Below are positions 44,166 through 56,443 of a DNA stretch of 64,000 nt, piece by piece. The position numbers and the translations under genes are program-made. The stretch comes from Saccharum officinarum (taxonomy: Eukaryota; Streptophyta; Magnoliopsida; Poales; Poaceae). The number at the start of each line of letters is the position of its first letter. Position 1 is the first letter of the stretch. The notes under the pieces are model-generated. The model searched no databases. It worked only from the letters and a program-made list of their open reading frames with translations, and was not told the DNA's origin. The DNA lies in contig CM036201.1 in the NCBI GenBank assembly GCA_020631735.1, forward strand, positions 75,654,353 through 75,718,352. The letters run 5' to 3'.

Positions 44166-44707
44166 AGGGATGCAAATGGACGGAAACAGGAGGAAAAGCT
44201 CCTCGACCGTTTCTATTTCTATATTTTTAGTGGAAACGGGATCGAGTTAGGGAAAAAATGGAATAAAAAATGATAGAGATATATGAAAATACGGAAACAG
44301 ATAAATATGGACAGAAAGCTGGAAAATTAAGTTAGAATAACATGATCAAATATTCTCAAGTACACATGAACAAAGTCACAAAATAATATACAGGTATGAA
44401 GTTATCGGTCCAATATTCACCAGCATGCTATGTGTTAACATGTTAGCATGTATAATTGGTGATGAGTAGGTTTATGAACCTATCATTTTTAGACATATCT
44501 CATATAGATTGAAAACGGGATGAAAAACGGAGTAATTTATATGGGTCTATTTCGGATGAAAACAGGATCTCGTAGAAACGGACGGAAGAACCCCTCTTCT
44601 GGTTCCGTAAATACAAAAACGAGATCCCACAAATACGAAAACGGATGGACAAAAGTGGAAAATGGGACGGGTCAAAACGAGATTTTTTCCGTCCGTTTTC
44701 ATCTCCA
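44166..44707. mobile_element. hAT-like non-autonomous element
   Basis: The left end AGGGATGCAAATGGACGGAAA and the reverse of the right end (GGAGATGAAAACGGACGGAAA) are similar, and the interior is rich in AAAACGGA/GGAAACGG phrases. TAGGGATG-type ends suggest hAT. An 8-bp target duplication is not clear. Confidence 0.5.
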
Positions 44708-44944
44708 CTTAGTCACAGTATATGATTACCATTGCTGTTGCTGCAACTTTGGTATCTCCATGTGTTTTTATTTCTTTTTGTGTTTTATGTGGATTTCTTT
44801 TATTTTTTTATTTTTCTTTTTTCTGCATCATTCGTCTTTTATTTTCTTTTTCTATTTTATATGTTTATTATTATTTTCATTTTTAATATTTTATATTTTT
44901 TACTTTTCTTTTATTTCTTATTTCTTTTTTCTTATTATTTTTTA
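44708..44944. other. T-rich low-complexity DNA
   Basis: Strongly T-biased on this strand (runs of TTTTATTTTTCTTTT). The open frames here encode only Phe/Ile/Leu strings and are compositional artefacts. Confidence 0.6.
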
Positions 44945-45515
44945 TAATATTCTATGTTGTTTTTCGTGATGTTCATGTAGTACACATGTGATGTTTTATA
45001 TTTTTTTATGTTCACGTGTTATACATTTGATATTTTTTATATTCACGTGGTATACATGTAATGTTCTATAATGTTTTTTTTGCGATGTTCGCGTATTAAA
45101 CATTTGATGTTCTCGTAGTATACATGTGATGTTCTATGGTGTTTTTTGTGATATTCACACAATATACATTTGACGTTCTATGATGTATTTAGTGATGTTC
45201 ACGTAATGTATATGTGATGTTCTATAATGTATTTGGTGATATTCTATGGTGTATTTTAGTGATGTTCACTTAGCATACATGTGATGTTTTATGATGTATT
45301 TAGTGATGTTCACGTAATATATATGCGATGTTCTATAATGTATTTTTAGTGATGTTCTATGATGTATTTAGTGATATTCACGTAATATATATGTGATGTT
45401 CTATACTCTATTAAGTGATGTTCTATGGTGTATTTTAGTGATGTTCACTTAGTACACATGTGATGTTTTCTAATATATTTTAGGATGTTTAAAAAGTATC
45501 CATGTGATGTTCTTT
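44945..45515. repeat. Degenerate minisatellite (GTGATGTTC units)
   Basis: GTGATGTTCTATGATGTATT and GTGATGTTCACGTAATATA alternate with changes, giving about 20-base subunits grouped in 40-60-base higher units, with at least a dozen copies of GATGTTC. AT-rich and noncoding. Confidence 0.7.
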
Positions 45516-46652
45516 CAAAAAAAATCTATTACGTGTTTTTATTTTTTTTCTTATGCTTCACTCTAGATTTTATTATTATTTATTTATATTATGTATTTAT
45601 TTTTATATGTATATTATAATACCAATTTTATGAATTTAAAACATTTTATGAATCTAAAACTAGAATACTATTTTTCTATACAGAGAACATTTTTCTTACG
45701 AAGACGGAACATGGTTCTGTGAACATAGAACATCATCTCTACTCAATAATGGAAAATGTTCTATCTTTGTGAAATTAATGTTTGTTAATGAAACTTTATC
45801 TAAATATATCTATATGGGGTCTTGTTTTGAAGCATTTATCATAGAAAACACGATGGTGCAATCAGAATTTAATTTAAATACTCAGTTTAGTAGTTATGAC
45901 TTTTTTAGTTTGTACCGCACGCAAATCAATGAAATGGAAAAGGTAATCTATACTTCAGCCCCTCACTTCCTGTGTGCCTACCCGTGTAGCGCGCATTGTA
46001 GCTTGGTTGGCGTGCGCTGGGAGCCAGCCAATTGGGCGGGAAAATTAATTTGGCAGGAATAATTCAGCGGGAAAAGGTGCCGAACGGATGTTACCATCCG
46101 ATTGGGCGGACTCTACCACTGTCCCCTTTCACCAGAGAAATTTCTGAAGCAAGGAGCAGAACATCACCTGCATGCCTGATACAGTTAACAGTCTCCTCGT
46201 GCATCTCTCTCTTATGTTGGAGCTTGCATGTCTCCTCACGCATCTCTCTTATGAAACAATCATTTACTTCTAGTCGTCTAGACTCTTGACACAATTCATT
46301 CTCTGCTTTAAAAGGTTCAACGATACTGCACTGTTGCAGGTCCTCTCTCTTTTTTTCTTCTCATCTCAAGGATTATCTACGATAAGCATGCTTTGCCTTT
46401 TTCTATTCTTCTCGAAAATCATCAACATTAGGCATGAGGAATGTGTAGCTGAATCGAACATGGAGATAGTAGACAAAGGCCTAGCTGATTGGCCTCTCTT
46501 TGGTTTCTGGTCAGGCTCCTCCATTGACTTTGATGTGGATTTGTCCTTGTGAATGCTCACAATGCTTCAATGAGGTACAATATTTTTATTTTGTTTGTAC
46601 ACTTGCGAGTAGCTGAGTATGGATTTTAACCTTTGTAAATATTGGAATCTAG
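45516..46652. other. Intergenic DNA left of the large retrotransposon
   Basis: No gene is established. 46140-46260 repeats a short phrase (GTCTCCTC[GA][CT]GCATCTCTC) twice. The frame at 46286-46552 has no recognisable domain. Confidence 0.35.
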
Positions 46653-46657
46653 GGCAT
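46653..46657. repeat. Target-site duplication (left copy)
   Basis: GGCAT directly before the retrotransposon terminus TGTAACAG, repeated exactly at 63554-63558 after the opposite terminus. Confidence 0.8.
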
Positions 46658-49600
46658 TGTAACAGAACCGACCAAATTATAAGAGCACAAGTACAAAAAC
46701 AAGCACCGAAGCGCTCAAATTTTCGAACTTGAGCCCATATAATCTCGGTAGTCAATCGAAACCACGAAGGATTTCAAACCAACTCACTTACAACCAGGAT
46801 CGCATCATTTAACATACAACATCATGCGTTACATTTCACAGGTAGTTCCGAAATAAGTTTACACACACGGAGTCGCAATTATTACAAACCAAGTTTATAA
46901 AGTAGCGGAAGCATAACACACACCAGATGTTAACTACTGCCAGTCTTGATGATCAACAACCCGCAAAAGCATGATGAAAGTACATAAAAGATAATCACGC
47001 CCAAGTGATCTAGTCTTCTTCACCCGCAGGGTGGAGACAAGTTTTGCAGAAGCCTTGATAGAGCATATCATCTGCAACAGGAGGGAATAAACCCTGAGTA
47101 CTGGAATGTACTCAGCTAGACTTACCCGTCGAAAACCAGAAATAAGGTGACACCAAGGATTATGCAAGGCTTACACAAGAGGCTAGCTGACATAACATTT
47201 TGCATAAAGGCATAAGTAATTTAAACTCTTATAGCCTGTACTAGCAGTTATTTTTAGCATTTACCTGTCGTCTATCTTAGCACCTGTACTAAACATGCAC
47301 TTGATTATAATCAAACAATTATCATCATTATATCCAGAGCAGGTATGAATTGTGGCAACATTGTATCATTCCCTTAACCACCAGTTCATTTAATGAGATC
47401 TACGTTGCCGCTGCTCAAGTCAAGTGCTCATTAACCGGGAGCGACGGCGATTCGAATCGAATTCCTATCCAGCTGGAGGGGTATTTCTAACACTCACCGA
47501 GTCACGCCTGGCGAAGGCTGCTCAGGTCATCTTTTGTACAGTTCAGGAATCGCGGGCCCGAATAATGTCGCGTCCCCAAGGGCGACACTCTGCCAGGTGA
47601 TAGGGACTCTAACCCCCCTTGGTCTCACGCCAATGTCCCCAAGCACATCCTTTCTCTCCTCCAAGATGCAACCTACCATTCGATTCTCGGCCTGAACCAT
47701 ACTACTCGACTTCGCGGTCGGAACGGCTTATCCGGCCAACTAAGTGTTAGACTGCGTTCAACATGACTCAAGGACGTAGAGCGAATCGGTCCTTAAACGA
47801 CTCAGACGGGCATAGCTCCACACCCAAGACGTGAAGTGTCTTGCGGCTGTACTATCGAACTCCCGCCCGGTCTCAATTTCATTTTAAGGCATGGTTCCAT
47901 CCACGATAGCCATAAAGCCACTCGTGACTCCTTCCTACATCTCGCGGATGACCGGAAATCACCCGACTTCTACCGAACTAAGCAGGGCTGAGCATTGATA
48001 CGTGCCTAAACCTAATATAGGATTAAGTACGATATCTGAACAAGGACAGGTATAATGCAACAAGTGTTTTCATATAACTCCTACAACTTAATGCAGTAAA
48101 CAATTAAAAGTACTCAAGATTAATTTATAAAACAGTAGGTTCAGCATGCACCGGGGCTTGCCTTTCAGAAAGGTCGAGGGCCGGTGGTCAGGGCACTCGG
48201 GCAAGTCTTTAGCGGCGTCTCCTTCGCCGACTGGTTCCGCTGGTTCCTCTGGCTGGTCCTGGACTTCCTCCGGAATCACAGGCTCGAATTCGAGGAGAGT
48301 GACCCCCTCCGGTACACCTATTGCATGAATGCACAATAAATATCATGAATGCATAAATGGGTGCAACATGCTTGAAATGAAATGCATTTCAGAAATAAAA
48401 TACTCTATTCAAGTTATTTTATTAGTACGTGCAAATCTCTTCTCCGGTGGAGAAGTACTTACCTAATCTACCCAACCTAAGATATAGTTATTCCTCTTCG
48501 GTTAAGGCCCTAACACCTAATAAACACAAGAGTAACATTATTTAGGTTACCATAGTAAGTTATTCTGGACAGCAGCTCAAAGATTCTAACATAACTTTGG
48601 TATTTATAAGTTTTACAGCAACCACCTTTATCCAAGGTTAAACCTAGAAATACTATCAGCTGTCCAGAAACCTAAAATTGCAAAGATTAAATATTTATTG
48701 ATGTGGCAAACATTCTCTAAGACCAAACTAATACTACTACAAGTTCACAAATGTCACAAAAACACCAGAAAGTAAGGTGTGCTCACCTAGAATTTTTATT
48801 TAAACTCATTTCTTAATTTACTTAAGTAATTAAGTGGAATTTTAAACATATATGTAAACTGCTCCTAAAATTCTACGAAAATTACAGGGGACTCTCTGAC
48901 CCAAGAAGAGGCTACTGTAAAAATTTGAACTAAATTTATTCACAGGAGCTTCCTACACAAAATTCCCAATCCAAAAAGGCTGATTTTTGTATAAATAACA
49001 AAGCACAGTAAAAAGTGTCAAACAACAGATTTCTTAATTTTCTTATACACTCTAGGGTACCAAGACATTCTCCAAAAATTTATATGAACATTGCACATGT
49101 AGAAAAATTACAAAAATTCATTTAATTATTTCCTAGAATAATAGATAGCATTATAACTTGAAAAGTACTTAAGCACTACTGCCCAAATTTTTACCAAAGC
49201 TAGAGCAAGTATAAATTAGCCTACTCACCAAATTTCATAATTTTTGGAACACTGAAACTCAAGATGTAATTTAAACAAGTTTGCATGTGATTTAAAACAC
49301 ATTTCAAGGACCTATTTAAATATCCCAGAAAACAAACATCACATATCCAATTTATATTTTTCTAAAATACTACACATCATTTAGATCCTAACAAAATTTA
49401 TCTCATGATTTTTGAGCAAGTAAAACCCTAGATCTACATTTTCTAAACATTATCTAAAACTGTGACAGAATAAAAGAAATGAAATAAATTGGATTTGTTA
49501 CTGGGCCGGCCCGGGAAAGACGCGGCCCAAAAACTCGCGGCGTGGCCCGCTCCCGCGCGCGGCCTGCTCGGGCTCCCGCCCGCGCGCGTGTGACTGACCA

Positions 49601-51379
49601 GGTGGCCCCACTTGTCAGCGAGAGAGAGGCGGAGGGGAGGAGCTGCGGTCGCCGGAGCTCGCCGTCGGTGAGCCGACCGGCGAAGCTGAGCGGACGAGCA
49701 TGACCACGTCATCGAGCTAAGCCGATTGGTGGCAAGAACGGGACGGCAGAGCCACGGGAAGGTGCTCGCCGTCGGGCATGGCGGACCACCGGCACGGTGG
49801 TGGCGAAATCTCGCCGCCGGTGAGCCTGACATCCCAACCTTAACCCTCGATGAGCATTCCCAATCTACCTCGACCCTAACGCACCTACAAGCGGGCGACA
49901 TAGACGCCCCGAGACCCCTGGCCACGGAGAGCCGTCGCGCGGAGGAACTCCGGCGAGGTACCGCGGCGGCGGAAGACGAAAATGCAACCCTACCGAGGCG
50001 CGATTGGCAACGTGGAGTGGACGGTGAGGTAGCGGGCTTCAAGGCGGAGCGGTGGACGCGTTTTTGTGGACGGCAGTGCGGTGGAGAGAGCGCACGAGCT
50101 CGCCGGAGTGGAGGCGGGAGCTGCGCTCGGTTGTTCCGCCCGGTGGAGAAGAGAATGGAAGGGAGAGGGAGGTGTGGCGCGAGTGAGGCAGAGGCCGTCG
50201 TCGTGGCGGCCTTGAAGGCTTGGTGACCTAACGGGTGGGACCGCGGCCGGCGTACGGCTGCCACCGCACGGCCACGCGTCGGCGTTGCCCTGCCGTCGGT
50301 CGGCCACCGACTGAAGAACGGCCGACTGAATCGACGAGGCCGAAACGGTGACTGACAGAGCAACTTTGTCGATGATTATCTCCTAAACCAGCTCGAGTTA
50401 GTCGAAGATGATTACACCAATCTTGTAGAGCTACATGAGGGCTACAAGTTTGTCAATTGAAGTTTGGACTGGTTCGGCCTGGATTTGAAACCACAGAGCT
50501 CCAAAGTGGTGTAATTGGAAACTGAAACGTGTTTTCAGTCAGTGAACCCGATTGAAACCCTATTTTCAAGACACCACATCTCCTAAACCATTTAGAACTA
50601 GGTGATGGTGATATTGACAATGTTGTAGAGCTATGTGTGGACAACAACTTTGTCAATTGGCTCAAAGACTGGTTTGACCTAGTTTGTGAGTTACAAGTTG
50701 CTAAAGTGAGGTACAGTGAAACGGTTTTCAGCTCCACACTTAGCTAAATTTGCTAAGTCCCAAATCAGCCCCTAATACTGACTTGTGGGCCATTTTGGAG
50801 CATGTTCTGATCATTTTCATGAGATGGCCATATTAGAACTTTTGTTCCTCATGAAATTCTCTACAACTTTGCTTAAGGTTGCTCCTCCATGCAAGATCTC
50901 TAAACTAGACTTTTTAATTGGTCAAACCAGATCACTCTAGGGCTCCAAACTTGGTCAACAACATTTGGAAGGGCAATTTGGTAATTTTGGTCAACATGAA
51001 CATTGCTCCACTACTTACCCTAAATGTAATTAAGGTGTTATAAGACCTAATTAGCCACTCTACACATTGGTTGCACAAAGTTCCTAGTGTCACATACTTT
51101 GGAACAAGTAATTCAACACTTTCACCCAAATGTTGCAAACTCATGTTGCACATGTTGCATGAGTGTGTTGCACAACACTTGCTAATTATGTTACACTAAA
51201 GTGGTTGACATATCTCACAAAGGAAATTGCACATAAGGTACTTGTGTGTTGCACACTACTCACTTTTTACTTCACATGAAATATAAACATATTATAAGCT
51301 TATGCATGAAATGAATGATGCTTGCTTATGCTCATGCAAATGCAATGCAATTAAGGAGCTAAACACCTGGGGTGTTACA
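46658..51379 (-). repeat. 3' LTR of the chromovirus (4722 bp)
   Basis: Bounded by TGTAACAG at 46658 and GTGTTACA at 51379 on the plus strand. It pairs with 57827-62799. In the first 740 bases I count about ten differences, nearly all transitions, so about 1-2 percent divergence. Relative to the other LTR it lacks about 250 bp at about 48598, where AACT flanks the deleted piece. It includes a GC-rich block (49500-50340) in an otherwise AT-rich sequence. Confidence 0.9.
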
Positions 51380-54300
51380 GCCCTCCCCCCTTATAAAAAT
51401 CTCGTCCCGAGATTTGGAAAGCGTACCATTTTTTATAGAATTCCTTATAACCATCCCGCAAATAGTCCTCCCGTTCCCATGTAGCGTCACTTTCACTACC
51501 CTGATTACTCCACATTACTTTATACCACTTAACCACTTTGCTTCTAGTCACTCGTTCCTGAGTATCGATCACTCGGACTGGCTTTTCTTCGTAAGTTAGA
51601 TCGGATTCCAGCCTGATATCTCCTAAAGGGACTCTTTCCTCAGGAACTCGAAGACACTTTTTGAGCTGTGATACATGGAAGACGTTGAATATGGCACTCA
51701 TTTCAGGAGGTAACTAGATTTTGTACGCAACAGCTCCACTCTTGCCTATGATCTGGAAAGGACCCACGTATCTTGGCATAAGTTTCCGCTTAACGCCAAA
51801 ATGTTGGACACTCTTCATTGGAGAAACTTTCAGATACACGAAGTCCCCAACTTCGAACTCGAGTGGTTTTCTACGACGATCAGCATAACTTTTCTGTCTA
51901 GCTTGGGCTGCAGCCATATGTTTTTGGATGGTACGGACTTGTTCCTCAGCTTCCTCAACAAAAGCAATACCATAAAATCTCCTTTCACCAGCTTCTACCC
52001 AGTTTAGTGGAGTTCTACACTTACGACCGTACAAGGCTTCGAATGGAGCCATCTTAATACTCTCTTGATAACTATTATTGTACGAAAACTCGGCTAGAGG
52101 TAACCATTTTTCCCAAGAACCCTTGGATGAAATGACACAAGCCCGCAACAGATCTTCCAAGATTTGGTTAACCCGTTCCGTCTAACCAGACGTCTAGGGG
52201 TGATAAGCAGAGCTTCTCACTAACTTGGTTCCCAGAAGATGATGCAAGTGCTCCCAAAAGCGAGCAGTGAACTAGGGACCACGGTCAGATATGATAGTAC
52301 GAGGTATCCCATGGAGCCAGACTATCTGATTGAAGTACAACTCAGCATAGTCAGTGGGACGATAGTCCACTCTAACTGGAATGAAATGAGCTGACTTGGT
52401 CAAACGATCCACAATTACCCAGATAGAGTTATGATTTTTGACAGTAGGAGGAAGACCGACAATGAAATCCATACTTATCTCTTCCCATTTCCAACCTGGG
52501 ATAGAAAGTGGTTGAAGCAACCTAGCTTTCATATGCACAGCTTTAACTCTACAGCAGGTGTCACACCTAGCCACATATGCAGCTATTTCTTTCCGCATCT
52601 TGGTCCACCAATAGTATGGCTTCAAATCATAATACATCTTATTGCTACCAGGATGGATGGACAACTTAGAGGAGTGTGCTTCAGACATAATATTATTTCG
52701 AAGCTCCCGGTCCTTAGGCACAACTAACCTATCCTTGAACCATAGTACACCCTCTTCATCTACCCTGAACTGTGTAGTTTCTTGCTCTTTCATCTTACGC
52801 TTGATGTGGAATATACCAGTGTCAGTCTTTTAGAGCTCAATAATTCTGCTTTTGAGAGTACAACTGATAGTGATGTTGTACAAGACTGCTGGATGTAGAA
52901 GGCAAGATCGATGAAAATCAGTTTCAACTAAGGAATGGCAATGAGACTTACGGCTTAAAGCATCTGCAACCACATTTGCCTTGCCAGGATGATAGTGCAC
53001 TTGAAGGTTATAATCCTTAATCAACTCGAGTCATCTTCGTTGACGCATATTTAACTCGGGTTGGGTGAAGATGTATTTGAGGCTTTTGTGGTCTGTGTAG
53101 ATATTGCAAACATTGCCCAACAGTTAGTGTCGTCAGGCTTTCAAAGCATGAACAACTGCGGCGAGTTCTAAGTCATGCGTTGGATAATTCGCCTCATGCT
53201 TCCGAAGTTGTCGAGAGGTATATGCAATTACTCGGCCTTCATGCATCAACACACCTCCCAAACCTATGCCTGAGGCATCACAATAAACATCAAATGGTTT
53301 CTCGATATCCGGTTGTGCCAAAACCGGAGCTGAGGTTAGGAGGGTTCGCAGTTGGTGAAAAGCCGCATCACACTCAGGAGTCCAGACAAACCTGGTGTCT
53401 TTCTGCAGCAACCGAGTCATTGGCTTGGCTATTTTGGAGAAATCTGGGATGAAGCGATGATAATAGCCAGCCAAACCAAGAAAACTTCGGACCTCGTGAA
53501 CCGAGATAGGAGCCTTCCAGTTCAGTACTTCCTGTACCTTGGCGGGGTCCACCATAATTCCTCCATCGGACAACACATGCCCAAGGAAAGGTACTTCACG
53601 AAGCCAGAATTCACACTTAATGAACTTCGCATAAAGTTGATGTTCACGCAGTCTTGTGAGGACTATACGCAGATGTTCAGCGTGATCCTCCTCATTCACA
53701 GAATATACCAAGATGTCATCAATAAATACCACCACAAACTTGTCCAATTCAGGCATAAACACCAAATTCATCAAATACATGAAGTGTGCGGGGGCATTTG
53801 TCAAGCCGAAAGACGTAACAAGATACTCATAAAGACCGTATCTGGTAGAAAAGGCTGTCTTTGGAACATCTTCCGGGCGGATTTTAATTTGATGGTAGCC
53901 AGATCTTAGATCGATCTTATAGAAAACTTTAGCTTTAGACAACTGATCGAACAAGATGTCGATACGTGGTAGAGGGTACTTATTTTTAACAGTGACTGCA
54001 TTGAGAGGTCTATAATCTACGCACATCCGCAACGACTGATCCTTCTTCTTTACAAAGATAGCAGGACATCCCCACGGCGATGAACTAGGACGAATCAACC
54101 CTTTCTTCAAAAGTTCATTCAATTGCACCTTAAGTTCAGCTAGTTCATTCGGAGGCATCCTATAGGGTCTCCTAGAGATGGGAGCCGTGCCAGGCAACAA
54201 CTCAATTTTAAACTCCACATCCCGATCCGGAGGGAGCCCCAGCAAATCATCGGGAAAAACGTCTGGAAACTCATTTACTACTAGAATTTCGGTCAACACC

Positions 54301-55781
54301 TTTGCTTGCACAGCATGAACTTCCCCAGACAAATCAACTTTTTTGGGAAGTTGTACCAGAAAACCCTTTTGATCTGTAGGGTCTCTGAGCATAACTACCC
54401 GAGTGGATGTATCAATGAGTACCCCATTCTGACTCATCCAATTCATGCCCAAAATAACATCGATACCTAAGCCCGGCAAAACCACTAAGGCCAGCGAGTA
54501 CTTTCGCCCTTCTATCTCAAGCTCAAGATTCCCCACTACTTTATCTGTGGAAATATTCCCACTTGCTGCGCTAATACAATAACCCCCACCTTCAACAGTA
54601 TGCAATTTGTGTGCAAATTCTGATGCAAACTTAGGACTGATAAAGGAATGTGAAGCACCTGAATCAAAAAGTACCACTGCAGGGTGTTGGTCAACTAGGA
54701 ACTTACCAGCAGTGATAACCTCACCAGATGGGATTTCCTCAATGCTGTTATAATGGGTGTGCCCTTGACGGCCACCTTGGTTGACATTCTTCTTGGGGTA
54801 AGGACAGTTCCTGGACCAATGGCCTGGCTTGTTGCAGTTCCAGCAAGGCATGTTGCTAGGAGGGACACTGGAACTGCCTTGGCTCGAACTACTTTTTGGC
54901 AGAGCCACTGTATATGCCTTACGAAACCTAGTCTTCACTGGCGCCTTCTTTTGTGGAGGACGGAACTTAGCAGTTGTGGTAGGAGGGCGAGGAGGAGCCC
55001 TCGGGGCAGCTGGAGCTCGAGACTGTGAAGCACTCGCCTCAATGGCCCTTTTGCGGCTCTTAGAGGCAGAATAGATAGCATTATTGTTCTCTTGAGTCAG
55101 AGCATCACTGATAAATTCATTGAAAGTAGTGCACTTGCTAGTGCCCATAGTCTTCATCAGCTTCGGGCCGAGGCCTCTTTTAAAGCTAGCAATTTTCTTG
55201 GAATCGGTATCCACAAACTCTGTGGCATACCTTGCCAGGTTGTTGAAAGATTGTAGATATTCAGTCAAGCTTTTATTTCCCTGCGACAACCTCATGAATT
55301 CTGTGTGTTTGATAGCCATAAGACCTAGAGGAATATAATTCCCACGGAATGCAGCCTTGAACTGGTCCCAAGCAATCGGGACATTTGCAGGCAGTGTGGA
55401 ACGATAGTGGCTCCACCAAATACCCGCTGGACCATGCAATTGATGAGAAGCATATTCAGTCTTTAGCTCATCAGTCAGGCGAAGCAGACGAAACTTTTGC
55501 TCAATAGTATTTAACCACTCATCAGCTTGCAGTGGTTCCTCCGCCTCCTTAAAGAGCGGGGGCTTAGTATCAAGAAAGTCCTTGAAATCACTGTATTGAT
55601 TGGGTTCTGGGCCCTGGCGGCCAGGACGAGCCTCCCGGTTGGCAAGCTGGCGCATAGCATCTGCCAGCATGCGCTGCCCCTCAACCACGATCTGCATTAA
55701 CTCAGCCGGGGTAGGTGGTGGCGGAGGGGGTGGCTGTTCCTCATCCTCATTGCCACGACCCCGACGAAGATTGTACGACAT
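51375..55781 (-). pseudogene. gag-pol polyprotein of the chromovirus, defective
   Basis: One reading frame from ATG 55781 ([16 protein letters not shown]) to a TAA at 51377-51375. Order: Pro-rich N-terminus; capsid-like gag region at about residues 85-235; CCHC zinc knuckle ([14 protein letters not shown]) near 320; aspartic protease with DSGAS near 377; reverse transcriptase with FIDD at the active site (about 560-740); RNase H; integrase zinc-binding region and catalytic core; chromodomain (YEEKPVRVIDTQE, WEREDYLR) at 51620-51450. Gag through RT is open for 884 codons. Stops then occur at 53135, 53126, 53033, 52832, 52274, 52196, 52184 and 51716 (first base, minus strand). No frameshift separates the parts. 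Confidence 0.9.
51380..51393 (-). promoter_or_regulatory. Polypurine tract of the chromovirus
   Basis: On the minus strand AAGGGGGGAGGGC lies directly before the 3'LTR start TGTAACACCCC. It primes plus-strand DNA synthesis. Here it is also read as codons at the end of the pol frame. Confidence 0.85.
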
Positions 55782-55787
55782 CTGCAA

Positions 55788-56443
55788 AATGCATAGCCAA
55801 TGAGCACTGACGATGTGGGAAATTTGTAGATGAATTATTGTAAATATATCAAACTGACTTCATGAAATAGACTTCTTAAAATACTCTTGGCACAATAATT
55901 CATCACAACCGCACAATCCATTCAAGCGGATCAAATGGCGCAATCATGCGAGAGAATCCAACAAGATGTTCTTTGATAAAGGCTCATACACGAGGAGCAT
56001 AGCAGTTACTGAACCGTTTACATTAAAATTTACGTGATTTTTGATCTTTTGCCCGGTACTTGGATTCAGTTTCAAAGTGTTTAGTTGACTGAGAAAGGCT
56101 ACTTCAAACTGATCACAAAGAGACTTCTCTACGGTAGAGTTCCATGGTGGATCATGACTAGCCACCTCGATACCAGCGCGTGCCAAGCAGCACAGCCTTA
56201 TGTCACGCGCCATAGGAGGCCCTCGGTTTCGTCGCGGCACCGAAGGGTACTAATCGTGACACCATCATCGAACGCAACACAATAAGACATCCAATTGCGA
56301 TCGAAATTAACAGGTTCCAACTAAACATCCAGAAAACATAGAGTTCGACCTTACATCCGAAAAGTCAAGTTATTACAAAGCCTCACTCTAACCCCAGGAG
56401 GCACAAAAGACGATCCTAACATCATAGCTACGTGATAACTACT
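55788..56443 (-). other. Spacer between the accessory ORF and gag
   Basis: About 650 bp of internal retrotransposon sequence without a supported gene. An open frame at 56240-55944 has no recognisable motif. It may be a leader controlling gag translation. Confidence 0.5.

Noticed and set aside
44720..44969. Hydrophobic Phe/Leu-rich frames as a membrane protein
   Set aside because: They arise from a T-rich low-complexity tract with no normal codon mixture.
49726..50226. Plus-strand 166-codon frame in the LTR as a gene
   Set aside because: It is antisense to the element and inside an LTR GC island. It is conserved between the LTRs only because they are recent copies.
53133..55781. Intact gag-pol gene
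   Set aside because: The frame is open only through RT and early RNase H; eight later stops prevent a full product.
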